Positions 15,658-24,204 of a stretch of 64,000 bases of DNA are shown in pieces. Below the pieces are notes generated by a model that was not told where the DNA came from, ran no database searches, and saw only the letters and a list, made by a program, of their open reading frames with translations. The DNA comes from CAIKZY01 sp044374195 (GTDB taxonomy: Bacteria; Actinomycetota; Actinomycetes; S36-B12): positions 92,961-156,960 of the forward strand of contig JBILOY010000003.1 in assembly GCA_044374195.1 (NCBI GenBank), given 5' to 3'. The first letter of the stretch is position 1, and each line of letters starts with the position of its first letter. The translations under genes were made by a program, and so were the position numbers.

Positions 15658-18366
15658 GTGGCGCATAAGACCCTGGTGATCGTCGAGTCACCGGCCAAGG
15701 CCAAGAAGATCGCGGGCTACCTCGGCCCCGACTACACGGTCCTGGCATCGGTCGGCCATATCCGCGACCTCGCCGCCAAGGCCTCGCAGCTGCCCGAAGC
15801 CGACCGCAAGAAGCCGTGGTCCAAGCTCGCCGTGAACGTCGACGACGAGTTCCAGCCGATCTATGTCGTGCACGATTCCAAGAAGGCGACCATCGCCGAG
15901 CTGAAGAAGGCTCTCAAGGACGCCGACGAACTCCTCCTCGCCACTGACGAGGACCGCGAGGGCGAGGCTATTAGCTGGCATCTCATGGAGGTGCTGCGAC
16001 CCAAGGTTCCCGTTCAGCGCATGGTGTTCAACGAGATCACCCCCGAGGCCATTCGCGCCGCGGTTAACAATCCGCGCGATCTCGACATGCAGCTCGTTGA
16101 TGCACAGGAGACTCGTCGCATCGTCGATCGTCTTTACGGTTACCCGGTCTCTGAAGTGCTCTGGAAGAAAATCGGCCGTGAGGCACGCTCGGCCGGCCGC
16201 GTGCAATCGGTAGCAGTGCGACTGGTCGTCGACCGTGAGCGCGAGCGCATTGCCTTCCGTAGCGGCAACTACTGGGACATCCTCGCCGAGTTTGCGCCTG
16301 GCAACTTCGACGCGAAGCTCAGCTCCGTCGATGGCGTTCGCGTGGCGACGGGCAAGGACTTCGATGAGAAGGGCGTGCTCAAGGGCGGTTCTGTCGTGCT
16401 GCTCGATGAGCGCACGGCGAATGAGCTCGCCAATCACCTGATCGGCTCCGACTTCACGGTTCGCTCGGTCGTGCAGAAGCCCGGCACTCGCCGTCCATCA
16501 GCGCCGTTCATGACCTCGACCTTGCAGCAGGAGGCCTCGAAGCGTCTTCGCTGGGGTTCGCAGCGCACGATGCGCGTGGCGCAGGCGCTGTACGAGAACG
16601 GCTACATCACCTACATGCGTACTGACTCCACCACGCTGTCGGATCAAGCGCTGAACGCTGCTCGTAACCAGGCCCGCGAGCTCTATGGCCCCGAGTACGT
16701 CTCTGAGGTTCCTCGCCGTTACGACCGCAAGGTGAAGAATGCGCAGGAGGCTCATGAGGCCATTCGCCCGTCGGGTGATGTCTTCCGTACGCCCGGCGAA
16801 GTGTCGAAGGAACTCCACGGAGATGAGTTCGCACTCTACGAGCTGATCTGGAAGCGCACCGTCGCCTCGCAGATGGTTGACGCCAAGATCGCCACCACCA
16901 CGGTCAAAGTTGGCGCCACCGCAACCAACGGCATGGACGCCGAGTTCAGCGCATCGGGCACCGTCATCGTGTTCCCCGGTTTCCTCGCCGCACTCAAGGA
17001 CATCACCGAGGAGAGCCTCGACGATGATGAGCGCGAGCGTGAGCTTCCGAACATGGCCGAAGGCCAGATCGTGCATGCCAACTCACTCAACCCCGCGAGT
17101 CACAATACGACCCCGCCTGCGCGCTTCACCGAGGCTTCGCTTGTCGCACGACTCGAAGAGCTCGGCATCGGTCGTCCGTCAACCTACGCATCGATCATGT
17201 CGACCATCGTCGATCGCGGTTATGTATGGAAGAAGGGCTCTGCCCTTGTTCCCAGTTTCACCGCGTTCTCGGTGATTCGCCTTCTTGAAGAGCACTTCAC
17301 CTCGCTCATCGATTACCAGTTCACCGCGAACATGGAGGAGGTTCTCGACCTCATCGCCTCCGGTCAGACCGATCGCGTCAAGCAGCTCGCAGCTTTCTGG
17401 CGCGGCGGCGACAGCGTCAATGGCCCGTTCCCCGGGATCAAGGCCCTTACCGAGGATCTCGGCGCTATCGACGCACGAGAGATCGCGATCACGCCGATCG
17501 AGGGCACCGATGCCTACTTGCGCGTGGGTCGCTACGGCGCCTACGTCGAGCGTGGCGAGGAGCGAGCGAATATTCCCGTCGGCACCGCACCCGATGAGCT
17601 CACTGCGCAGCTGGCCGAGGAACTCCTCGCGATGCCGTCGGGCGATCGCCTGCTGGGCACCGACCCCGATACCGGCCTGGAGATCATGTCGAAGTCCGGC
17701 CGTTATGGGCCGTACGTCACTGAAGTGCTGCCCGAGGGTTCGCCGAAGTCAGCGAAGCCGCGCACTGCGTCGCTGTTCAGCGACATGAACCTCGGCGAGA
17801 TCGTCCTTGACGACGCTCTGCGACTGCTGAGCCTGCCGCGCGTTGTCGGCACCGACCCCGCAGATGGCGTCGAGATCACCTCGCAGAACGGTCGCTATGG
17901 CCCGTACCTGATGAAGGGCACCGACTCGCGTTCACTGACAAGCGAGGACGAGATCTTCTCTGTCGATCTCTCCAAGGCACTCGAACTGTTTGCCCAGCCG
18001 AAGGTGCGCGGTCGGGGTGCGGCTAAGGCGCCGCTGCGCGAGGTCGGTAACGATCCCACTAGCGGCAAGCCGATCGTGGTGAAGGAAGGCCGCTTCGGCC
18101 CCTACGTCACCGACGGCGAGACCAACGCCTCGCTACGTGTGGCCGATGACCCGATGACGGTCAGCGTCGAACGTGCCAGCGATCTGCTCTCCGAGCGCCG
18201 TTCCAAGGAGGCAATCGAGGGCAAGCCGGCCAAGAAGGTCGCCAAGCGAGCCGTGAAGAAGACCGTCAAGAAGGCGCCTGCCAAGACCACGGCGAGAGTC
18301 GTGAAGGCAACTAAGAAGACAGCGGCCAAGAAGGCCGCCAAGAAGTCCGCGGCTTCGGCACAGTAG
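15658..18366 (+). CDS. topA: DNA topoisomerase I (type IA)
   Basis: This 902-residue enzyme relaxes negatively supercoiled DNA. The TOPRIM domain begins VIVESPAKAKKI with the catalytic glutamate and continues to TDEDREGEAISWH. The active-site tyrosine lies in YITYMRTDS (about residue 319). Zinc fingers are absent; instead the C-terminus has repeated Topo_C-type modules with G(R)YGPY or GRFGPY cores and ends in a lysine/alanine-rich tail, the actinobacterial pattern that raises processivity. GTG 15658 has AAGGAGAGG upstream. It is followed by tmk after 4 bases, giving a topA-tmk-holB run as in relatives. Confidence 0.97.
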   Translation: MAHKTLVIVESPAKAKKIAGYLGPDYTVLASVGHIRDLAAKASQLPEADRKKPWSKLAVNVDDEFQPIYVVHDSKKATIAELKKALKDADELLLATDEDREGEAISWHLMEVLRPKVPVQRMVFNEITPEAIRAAVNNPRDLDMQLVDAQETRRIVDRLYGYPVSEVLWKKIGREARSAGRVQSVAVRLVVDRERERIAFRSGNYWDILAEFAPGNFDAKLSSVDGVRVATGKDFDEKGVLKGGSVVLLDERTANELANHLIGSDFTVRSVVQKPGTRRPSAPFMTSTLQQEASKRLRWGSQRTMRVAQALYENGYITYMRTDSTTLSDQALNAARNQARELYGPEYVSEVPRRYDRKVKNAQEAHEAIRPSGDVFRTPGEVSKELHGDEFALYELIWKRTVASQMVDAKIATTTVKVGATATNGMDAEFSASGTVIVFPGFLAALKDITEESLDDDERERELPNMAEGQIVHANSLNPASHNTTPPARFTEASLVARLEELGIGRPSTYASIMSTIVDRGYVWKKGSALVPSFTAFSVIRLLEEHFTSLIDYQFTANMEEVLDLIASGQTDRVKQLAAFWRGGDSVNGPFPGIKALTEDLGAIDAREIAITPIEGTDAYLRVGRYGAYVERGEERANIPVGTAPDELTAQLAEELLAMPSGDRLLGTDPDTGLEIMSKSGRYGPYVTEVLPEGSPKSAKPRTASLFSDMNLGEIVLDDALRLLSLPRVVGTDPADGVEITSQNGRYGPYLMKGTDSRSLTSEDEIFSVDLSKALELFAQPKVRGRGAAKAPLREVGNDPTSGKPIVVKEGRFGPYVTDGETNASLRVADDPMTVSVERASDLLSERRSKEAIEGKPAKKVAKRAVKKTVKKAPAKTTARVVKATKKTAAKKAAKKSAASAQ

Positions 18367-18370
18367 AGCC

Positions 18371-18991
18371 ATGACCGGTTTCTTCATCGCTTTCGAGGGC
18401 GGCGAGGGCGCGGGCAAGTCCACTCAGGAGGGCTTGCTGGCTGCGCATCTCGCCGAGAACGGTCACGCCATCGTGCGCACCCGCGAACCAGGCGGGACTC
18501 CCGCCAGCGAGGCCATTCGCTCGGTCGTGCTGAATCCGGAGTTCACCGGTCTTGACTCCCGTGCCGAAGCGCTGCTCTTTGCTGCAGCGCGCGGTGAGCA
18601 CGTGGCGCGCGTCATTCGCCCGGCGCTCGAACGCGGCGATGTTGTCATCTGCGATCGCTACATCGACTCCTCGGTCTCGTATCAAGGAGTCGGACGCGAA
18701 CTCGGTATTGAGACCATTCGTGATCTCAGCGGCTGGGCCACTCAGGACTGCGTTCCTGATCTCACGATCGTTCTCGACGTTGATCCTGCATTGGGGCTAT
18801 CGCGGGTCGCCAATCCTGATCGCATGGAGGCCGAGCCGATTGAGTTCCATCGTCACGTGCGTCAGGGTTTCCTGACTCTCGCAGCACTTGACCCCGCTCG
18901 TTACCTGGTTGTCGATGCGCGCCAGACGATCGACGAAATCGCTGCCGAAATCCGTGTGCGCGTCGACGCCGAGCTCGGGGCACGCGCATGA
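18371..18991 (+). CDS. tmk: Thymidylate kinase
   Basis: This enzyme phosphorylates dTMP to dTDP with ATP for DNA synthesis. The 206-residue protein has the P-loop FEGGEGAGKSTQ (residues 7-18), REPGGTPASEAIR for substrate binding, and DRYIDSSVSYQG, the characteristic thymidylate-kinase signature. Length is normal. It starts 4 bases after topA and overlaps holB by ATGA, so the three are probably one transcript. Confidence 0.97.
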   Translation: MTGFFIAFEGGEGAGKSTQEGLLAAHLAENGHAIVRTREPGGTPASEAIRSVVLNPEFTGLDSRAEALLFAAARGEHVARVIRPALERGDVVICDRYIDSSVSYQGVGRELGIETIRDLSGWATQDCVPDLTIVLDVDPALGLSRVANPDRMEAEPIEFHRHVRQGFLTLAALDPARYLVVDARQTIDEIAAEIRVRVDAELGARA

Positions 18992-20181
18992 CCATCTGGT
19001 CGTCGCTGGTCGGCCAAGATGCCGTCGTCGAGCAACTGAGTCGAGCCGCGGCCGACGCGCAGTTGATGCAGCGCGGCGAGAGCGGCCCTTCGATGACGCA
19101 CGCGTGGCTGTTCACCGGCCCGCCCGGCTCTGGTCGATCCACGGCTGCCACCTGCTTCGCTGCGGCGCTCGTCTGCCCTGAAGGCGGATGCGGGTTCTGC
19201 CAGGCCTGTCGCACCGCTCCGCTGAACGGCCACGCCGATGTCGACGTGGTCAGCACTTCCGAGCTCACCTACGGAGTCGACGATGCACGCGAGCTCGTGC
19301 GTACCTCGTCGATGTCGCCTGTAAATGCGCCGTGGCACGTGATCGTCATTGAGGACGCCGATCGACTCACTGAGCGTGCGGTCAATGTGCTGCTCAAGGC
19401 TCTTGAGGAGCCACCGCCGCATACGGTCTGGATCCTGTGTGCCCCGAGTGTCGAGGATGTTCTGCCGACCATCGTCTCGCGCACGCGGCATGTGAACCTC
19501 GCGACACCGAGCACGGCATCTGTCGCGCAACTGCTCGTCGATGCTTACGGCGTCGACACCGCAATGGCCGCGTTCGCTGCGAGAGCATCACAAGGTCACA
19601 TCGGTCGAGCGCGCGCACTCGCGAAGGATGAGCATGCACGCATGCGCCGCCAGGAAGTTCTCCGAATTCCGCTGAGCCTGCATGACATCCCGGGCTGCTT
19701 CGCCTCCGCAAGCAACCTGCTTGGCGCAGCGACAGATGATGCCAAGGCCATCACTGAGCCGCTTGATGCAGCTGAGCAGGCGCGCCTCGAGGCTACGTAC
19801 GGTGTCGGAGCCGAGGGCGTGACGAAGGCCAAGATGGATAAGCTGATGAAGTCAGCCCAGAAGGATCTCAACGAATCGCAGAAGAAACGTGCCACTCGCA
19901 CTCTGCGCGACCAACTCGATCGCGCGCTCGTCGACCTGCTCGGTCTCTACCGCGATGTCTTGATGATCCAGCTCGATTCTCCGGTGATGCTGATCAATGA
20001 CGAGATGCGCCCGCAGCTCTCACAGCTGGCGGCAGGCAGCACGGCCAACGACACTGGTCGGCGTCTCGAGGCCATCGAGCACACCCGTGCGCAGATTCGT
20101 GCGAATGTCGCACCGCTCTCAGCGCTGGAGTCACTCATGGTCGAACTCAAGGATCCCTGGATCCGGACCGCATCGGCCTGA
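18988..20181 (+). CDS. holB: DNA polymerase III, delta' subunit
   Basis: The 397-residue AAA+ clamp-loader subunit loads the sliding clamp at replication forks. The N-terminal part shows GPPGSGRST, a P-loop with arginine replacing the usual lysine. A zinc-binding cysteine set follows (CPEGGCGFCQAC), then IEDADRLTERAVNVLLKALEEPP and the SRTRH arginine region. The altered P-loop suggests no ATP hydrolysis, in keeping with delta' being a stator. The C-terminal third is helical, fitting the clamp-loader collar. It overlaps tmk by ATGA. Confidence 0.94.
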   Translation: MTIWSSLVGQDAVVEQLSRAAADAQLMQRGESGPSMTHAWLFTGPPGSGRSTAATCFAAALVCPEGGCGFCQACRTAPLNGHADVDVVSTSELTYGVDDARELVRTSSMSPVNAPWHVIVIEDADRLTERAVNVLLKALEEPPPHTVWILCAPSVEDVLPTIVSRTRHVNLATPSTASVAQLLVDAYGVDTAMAAFAARASQGHIGRARALAKDEHARMRRQEVLRIPLSLHDIPGCFASASNLLGAATDDAKAITEPLDAAEQARLEATYGVGAEGVTKAKMDKLMKSAQKDLNESQKKRATRTLRDQLDRALVDLLGLYRDVLMIQLDSPVMLINDEMRPQLSQLAAGSTANDTGRRLEAIEHTRAQIRANVAPLSALESLMVELKDPWIRTASA

Positions 20182-20182
20182 G

Positions 20183-21691
20183 ATGCGCAGGCCCCTCTCT
20201 CTCGCCGCTGCGGCGTTGTCCGCAGTGTTCTTGGCGGGCTGTTCGGGAGCCCCTGCGGCTACGCCCGTCATGGCTTCCGTCATGCCAAGCCCGCCGTCAG
20301 GACTCGAATCCTTCTACTCGCAGCCGGCCACGTGGCGCAATTGCGGTAATGCCGACTGCATGCTCGTCACAGTGCCGCTTGACTACTCGAATCCGACCGG
20401 CGCGACCATCGAGCTCAACGTTTCGCGCGTGAGCGCGGGCGAAGGTGATCTCGGTTCGCTCTTCGTGAATCCGGGTGGTCCTGGAGGCAGTGCATTCGAC
20501 TACGCGAAGTTCGCCGAGGCTGTCGTAAGTCCCGAGGTTCTGAAGCATTACGACCTTATTGGCGTGGACCCGCGCGGAGTCGCGAGTAGCTCACCGATCG
20601 AGTGCCTGACCGATGAACAGAAAGACGATCTCGCCACGATTGATTCCACTCCAGATACGTCGCAGGAAGTCGATGACCTGGTGTCAGCTAGCACGACCTT
20701 GCGCGAAGGCTGCGCTGCATCCGAATCACCGCTGTATGGCCGCATGGGCACCGCCGATGCTGCGCGCGACCTCGACATCGTGCGCTCCGTTGTCGGGGAC
20801 CCCGCATTCAACTATCTCGGCAAGTCCTATGGGACCTACCTCGGTGCGGTCTATGCCGAGCTCTTCCCAATGAACGTCGGACGCATGGTTCTCGATGGCG
20901 TATTGCCGGCCAGCACTGATCTGGTGGAGACGACGCGTGTGCAGGCGGTCGCGTTGGAAGGTGAACTGCGCAACTTCGCCCAGTACTGCAGTGAATCGGA
21001 TCAGTGTCCGTGGCAGGGGAGTGCTGACGACATTGTCACTCAAATGCAGCAATGGTTCACGAGCCTCGACGCCACGCCACTCATCGCTACCGATGGCCGC
21101 GAACTGACCCAGGCGCTCGCGCAATCCGCGGTTGTCTCGTATCTGTACTTTCCACCGGGCGATTACGAAGCGCTCATCCCTGCGCTTGACTCCGCGGTGA
21201 CGAAATCTCAACCTGATGAGTTGCTGGCATTGAGGGATCAGCGTGCCGAGCGTGATGCGAAGGGCCATTACACGAGCAACGCCCTCGAGTCCTTTTACGC
21301 GGTGACCTGCATCGATCGCCCATTCGTCGGCACTCCCGATGACGCGGCTGCGCTTGGCCGGGAATGGACGACCGAGGCACCGACTTTTGGTCCGGCACTG
21401 GCCTGGGGACTATTGGGCTGCATGGGCTGGCCTATGGCCGAGGGAATGTCAGCCCCGATCACCGACGTCAGTGCTGCGGGCGCCGCGCCGATCTTGGTCG
21501 TCGGCACGACGTATGACCCTGCAACTCCGTATTCGTGGGCCGAGCAGGTGGCGGGAGAGCTCGAGAACGCCGGCCTGCTGACCTGGGACGCCCACCAGCA
21601 CACTGCATACAGTCGCGGTTCCGCGTGTATTGACGAGCAGGTCGACACTTACCTGCTCAGTGGGAAGTTGCCCGTTCAACAACAGTGCTAA
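20183..21691 (+). CDS. Secreted lipoprotein alpha/beta hydrolase, TAP (tripeptidyl aminopeptidase) family
   Basis: The 502-residue exported hydrolase has a signal peptide ending in the lipobox LAGC, so it should be anchored to the outer membrane face. The oxyanion-region motif NPGGPGGS is followed by DPRGVASSSP and the nucleophile in GKSYGTYLG. The acid is probably in GTTYDPATPY and the catalytic histidine in HQHTAYS. This layout is that of actinobacterial SlpD/SlpE-like TAP peptidases, which remove short N-terminal peptides. It starts 1 base after holB, the position such hydrolases hold in streptomycetes. The exact substrate is not evident. Confidence 0.88.
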   Translation: MRRPLSLAAAALSAVFLAGCSGAPAATPVMASVMPSPPSGLESFYSQPATWRNCGNADCMLVTVPLDYSNPTGATIELNVSRVSAGEGDLGSLFVNPGGPGGSAFDYAKFAEAVVSPEVLKHYDLIGVDPRGVASSSPIECLTDEQKDDLATIDSTPDTSQEVDDLVSASTTLREGCAASESPLYGRMGTADAARDLDIVRSVVGDPAFNYLGKSYGTYLGAVYAELFPMNVGRMVLDGVLPASTDLVETTRVQAVALEGELRNFAQYCSESDQCPWQGSADDIVTQMQQWFTSLDATPLIATDGRELTQALAQSAVVSYLYFPPGDYEALIPALDSAVTKSQPDELLALRDQRAERDAKGHYTSNALESFYAVTCIDRPFVGTPDDAAALGREWTTEAPTFGPALAWGLLGCMGWPMAEGMSAPITDVSAAGAAPILVVGTTYDPATPYSWAEQVAGELENAGLLTWDAHQHTAYSRGSACIDEQVDTYLLSGKLPVQQQC

Positions 21692-21696
21692 GGTTC

Positions 21697-21716
21697 GTGA
21701 ACTAAACATTGTTCAC
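21697..21716 (+). promoter_or_regulatory. Inverted repeat upstream of the MFS gene
   Basis: GTGAAC (21697-21702) and GTTCAC (21711-21716) are a perfect 6-bp inverted repeat with 8 bases between, 14 bases before the MFS start codon. It is a plausible repressor site for an exporter; no regulator gene is adjacent. Confidence 0.45.
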
Positions 21717-21730
21717 ATCTTGGAGTATCT

Positions 21731-23209
21731 GTGACTGACGCCGCTGCGCCCACGAATGCCTCGGCAGTTATCCCCGACCCCAAGCGCTGGGGTGCGCTCG
21801 TCGTCATCGCTATCGCACAGTTGATGGTCGTACTCGACGCGTCGATCGTGAATATCGCCCTGCCCTCGATGCAGGCCGACCTGGGCATCAGCGACGCTGA
21901 CCGCCAGTGGGTCATCACCGCCTACACACTTGCATTCGGCGGACTGCTGCTACTGGGCGGTCGTATCGCCGACTACGCCGGCCGCAAGAAGATGTTCATC
22001 ATCGGCCTGATCGGCTTCGCATTCGCTTCGTTCCTCGGTGGCCTCGCTCAAACCTCCGGCACATTGTTCGCCGCCCGTGCCCTTCAGGGCGTGTTCGCTG
22101 CGGTGCTGGCCCCCGCGGCCCTGAGTCTCATCTCCGTGACCTTCACTGATTCCAAGGAGCGCGCGAAGGCCTTCGGCGTGTACGGCGCACTCTCCGGCGG
22201 TGGCGCAGCAATCGGTCTCGTGCTCGGCGGCATCCTCACTGAATACGCCAACTGGCACTGGACCTTGCTCGTCAACGTGCCCATCGCGATCATCGCCGTC
22301 ATCTTGGCGATCCCATTCGTGCGCGAGTCACGTGCAACGGGCGATACGAAGTACGACATCCCCGGCGCGATCACTGCGACTCTGGGTCTCGTCTCCTTGG
22401 TCTACGGCATCACCAAAGCTGAGACAGAGGGCTGGAACGGTTCGCAGACACTGCTCTTCATCGGCGCCGGCTTGATCCTGCTAGCAATCTTCTTGTTCAT
22501 CGAGTCGAAGAGCTCGCATCCTTTGCTTCCGATGCGAATCCTGAAGAACCGCAATCGCGGCGGCGCCTACCTTGCATCATTCTTCGTCGGTATCGGCCTC
22601 TTCGCGATGTTCTTGTTCCTGACCTTCTTCTTCCAGGCAGTGCTCGGCTACAGCCCGCTGAAGTCCGGCCTGCTCTTCCTGCCGTTCTCCGCGGGTGTCA
22701 TCGTCAGCGCGGGCATTGCCAGTCAGCTGCTTCCGCGCTTCGGCCCTCGCTGGGTCACCGGCGCCGGCTTCATCATGACTGTCGTTGGCATGCTGCTTCT
22801 GCTCCGCATGACGCCGAACAGCGCGTACGCCTCCGACATCCTGCCTTCGCTGATCATCATCAGCCTTGGCATGGGCCTGGTGTTCGTGCCCCTCTCGGCT
22901 GTCTCGCTTTACGCGGTGGGTGACCACGACGCAGGCGTTGCCTCAGCGGTGCTCAACACCAGCCAGCAAATCGGCGGCGCTATTGGCGTGGCCTTCCTGA
23001 ACACAATCGCCACCTCCGCAACCGCGGCCTACATCATCGCCAACAACCTTCAGGGTCCGACTCCGGACGCCCTGGTCGCAGGCTTCAATCGCGGATTCCT
23101 CTGGGGCGCGATCATCCTCGCGATTGCCGGCATCCTGTGGATCGTCCTGGTCAACATGACCAAGAAGGACATGGCCGCCAACGATTCACCCATGGCTCAC
23201 GTCGGTTAA
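21731..23209 (+). CDS. MFS drug exporter, DHA2 (EmrB/QacA) family
   Basis: The 492-residue transporter is predicted to have 14 membrane helices, the DHA2 layout for proton-driven export of lipophilic compounds. LDASIVNIALPSMQADL in helix 1 contains the family motif LDxTIVNVALP with a serine for threonine. The loop 2-3 motif appears as GGRIADYAGRKKMF, and motif C-like glycines occur in the fifth helix (GALSGGGAAIGLVLGG). GTG 21731 has TTGGAG upstream. It is followed by a hairpin terminator and a tRNA gene. Substrates cannot be told from sequence. Confidence 0.92.
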   Translation: MTDAAAPTNASAVIPDPKRWGALVVIAIAQLMVVLDASIVNIALPSMQADLGISDADRQWVITAYTLAFGGLLLLGGRIADYAGRKKMFIIGLIGFAFASFLGGLAQTSGTLFAARALQGVFAAVLAPAALSLISVTFTDSKERAKAFGVYGALSGGGAAIGLVLGGILTEYANWHWTLLVNVPIAIIAVILAIPFVRESRATGDTKYDIPGAITATLGLVSLVYGITKAETEGWNGSQTLLFIGAGLILLAIFLFIESKSSHPLLPMRILKNRNRGGAYLASFFVGIGLFAMFLFLTFFFQAVLGYSPLKSGLLFLPFSAGVIVSAGIASQLLPRFGPRWVTGAGFIMTVVGMLLLLRMTPNSAYASDILPSLIIISLGMGLVFVPLSAVSLYAVGDHDAGVASAVLNTSQQIGGAIGVAFLNTIATSATAAYIIANNLQGPTPDALVAGFNRGFLWGAIILAIAGILWIVLVNMTKKDMAANDSPMAHVG

Positions 23210-23245
23210 TTGGCCACCAGTCGACTGGGATAGCATTCCCTAGCC

Positions 23246-23275
23246 CTCGGAGGGTTGCCGTATGGCCCCTCCGAG
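23246..23275 (+). terminator. Hairpin between the MFS gene and tRNA-Thr
   Basis: CTCGGAGGG (23246-23254) and CCCTCCGAG (23267-23275) form a perfect 9-bp stem with a 12-base loop, ending 5 bases before the tRNA. Confidence 0.65.
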
Positions 23276-23280
23276 TGCAG

Positions 23281-23352
23281 GCCGCCTTAGCTCAGGGGTA
23301 GAGCAACGCACTCGTAATGCGTAGGTCCGGGGTTCAAATCCCCGAGGCGGCT
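23281..23352 (+). tRNA. tRNA-Thr(CGT)
   Basis: A complete cloverleaf is present. The acceptor arm is GCCGCCT (23281-23287) with AGGCGGC (23345-23351). The anticodon stem is ACGCA/TGCGT around loop CTCGTAA with anticodon CGT (23313-23315), and the T arm is CCGGGGTTCAAATCCCCG. CCA is not encoded. Its 3' part, from the first base of the anticodon loop, is repeated at 39380 and, decayed, at 58957, so this gene is the probable integration target of the islands to its right. Confidence 0.97.
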
Positions 23353-23353
23353 C
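23311..23353 (+). repeat. attL-like core: 3' part of tRNA-Thr
   Basis: These 43 bases run from the anticodon loop to just past the acceptor end. They are identical to 39380-39422. Integrative elements that target the anticodon loop leave exactly this kind of duplication. Confidence 0.85.
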
Positions 23354-24070
23354 TCGTTCGAAGTTATTGCAGCGCAACAGGGATGTGCGACTGACGATCA
23401 CCCTCTCGCTGCGGTGTCGGTGCCAAGTGGGAACACATTGGGAACAATATGTGCCCAGCGCACCCGCCTCGACTGCTCTGTTTGGACACTGGCGAGGGCG
23501 CCGAGGTCGTCATTGGCCGAGCGCCGGCTCTGGCCGTCGACGAGCTCATGCCTCCGCTTTCCATCGAGCCGAGCAGTATTGGCACAACCGGGTCCAGGCT
23601 GGTCACGGCCGGTATAGGGCGCGGCTTCGCCCGATGATCGGACAGACGAACGACCGGACCGCGAGCGTCGTTGTCCGCGGGCACTCGTTCATCCTGAACC
23701 TGCGCACGGAACGCAACCAACTCGCAGTCTAGGTAACGCTGGCGTTCTGGCCGGTGGCCGCAGTCGACGGACTCCAGTTGGCGAGCAGAAGGCCACCGCC
23801 ACCGCCCAGGATCCCGCAGGGTCCGCGATCGCCCAGAGCAACAGCGCCGATCCAGCCTGCTGGAGTGCATTCTCCCTGACATGTCTCTCCGTGTGCGGTC
23901 CGGACGAGGGTGCTCTCTTAACAAACGGGTTGTCGTAGAAGGATCCGGCGAGGTCTATGCCCGGGTCAGAGCTCACTACAAGACGTCTGAGGCATGCCCC
24001 TAGGGCTCAACTGGGCGGGCCAGTGAACCATCGGGCCAGGACGCTAACAATTTGCGGCATTCTTGGGAGT
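23354..24070. other. Left end of island A without a recognisable gene
   Basis: About 700 bases follow the tRNA before the ABC-operon promoter. Several open frames exist on both strands, but none has a ribosome site plus a family pattern that I recognise. The stretch may hold an integrase remnant, since it occupies the place where one would be expected, but I see no tyrosine-recombinase RHRY pattern. Confidence 0.5.
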
Positions 24071-24074
24071 TTCA

Positions 24075-24103
24075 TTGACACTGGGACAACGCCGTTGTAC
24101 TCT
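24075..24103 (+). promoter_or_regulatory. Promoter of the sugar ABC operon with internal palindromic operator
   Basis: TTGACA (24075-24080), 17 bases, then TACTCT (24098-24103). The palindrome ACAAC-GCC-GTTGT (24086-24098) lies between the two boxes. The same 13-bp motif is at 28462, 28682, 38142 and 38257, so this is probably the binding site of a local regulator, most likely the IclR protein at 27629-28447. Confidence 0.75.
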
Positions 24104-24204
24104 CGTTCAAACTTGGGACCGACCGGGCCTGAGGACAGCCCGACTGCACAAGTGGAGTCGTAGCAGTGCTTGGGCAGCGTCATGCGATGAGAGAGGAAGT
24201 GGTC

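Noticed and set aside
15688..16437. 249-codon frame antisense to topA
   Set aside because: It lies wholly within topA, which has clear catalytic motifs; no ribosome site.
23364..23924. Long minus-strand frame just right of tRNA-Thr, considered as an integrase
   Set aside because: No tyrosine-recombinase residues (R, HxxR, Y) or serine-recombinase pattern could be found in any frame, so I left it as unassigned.
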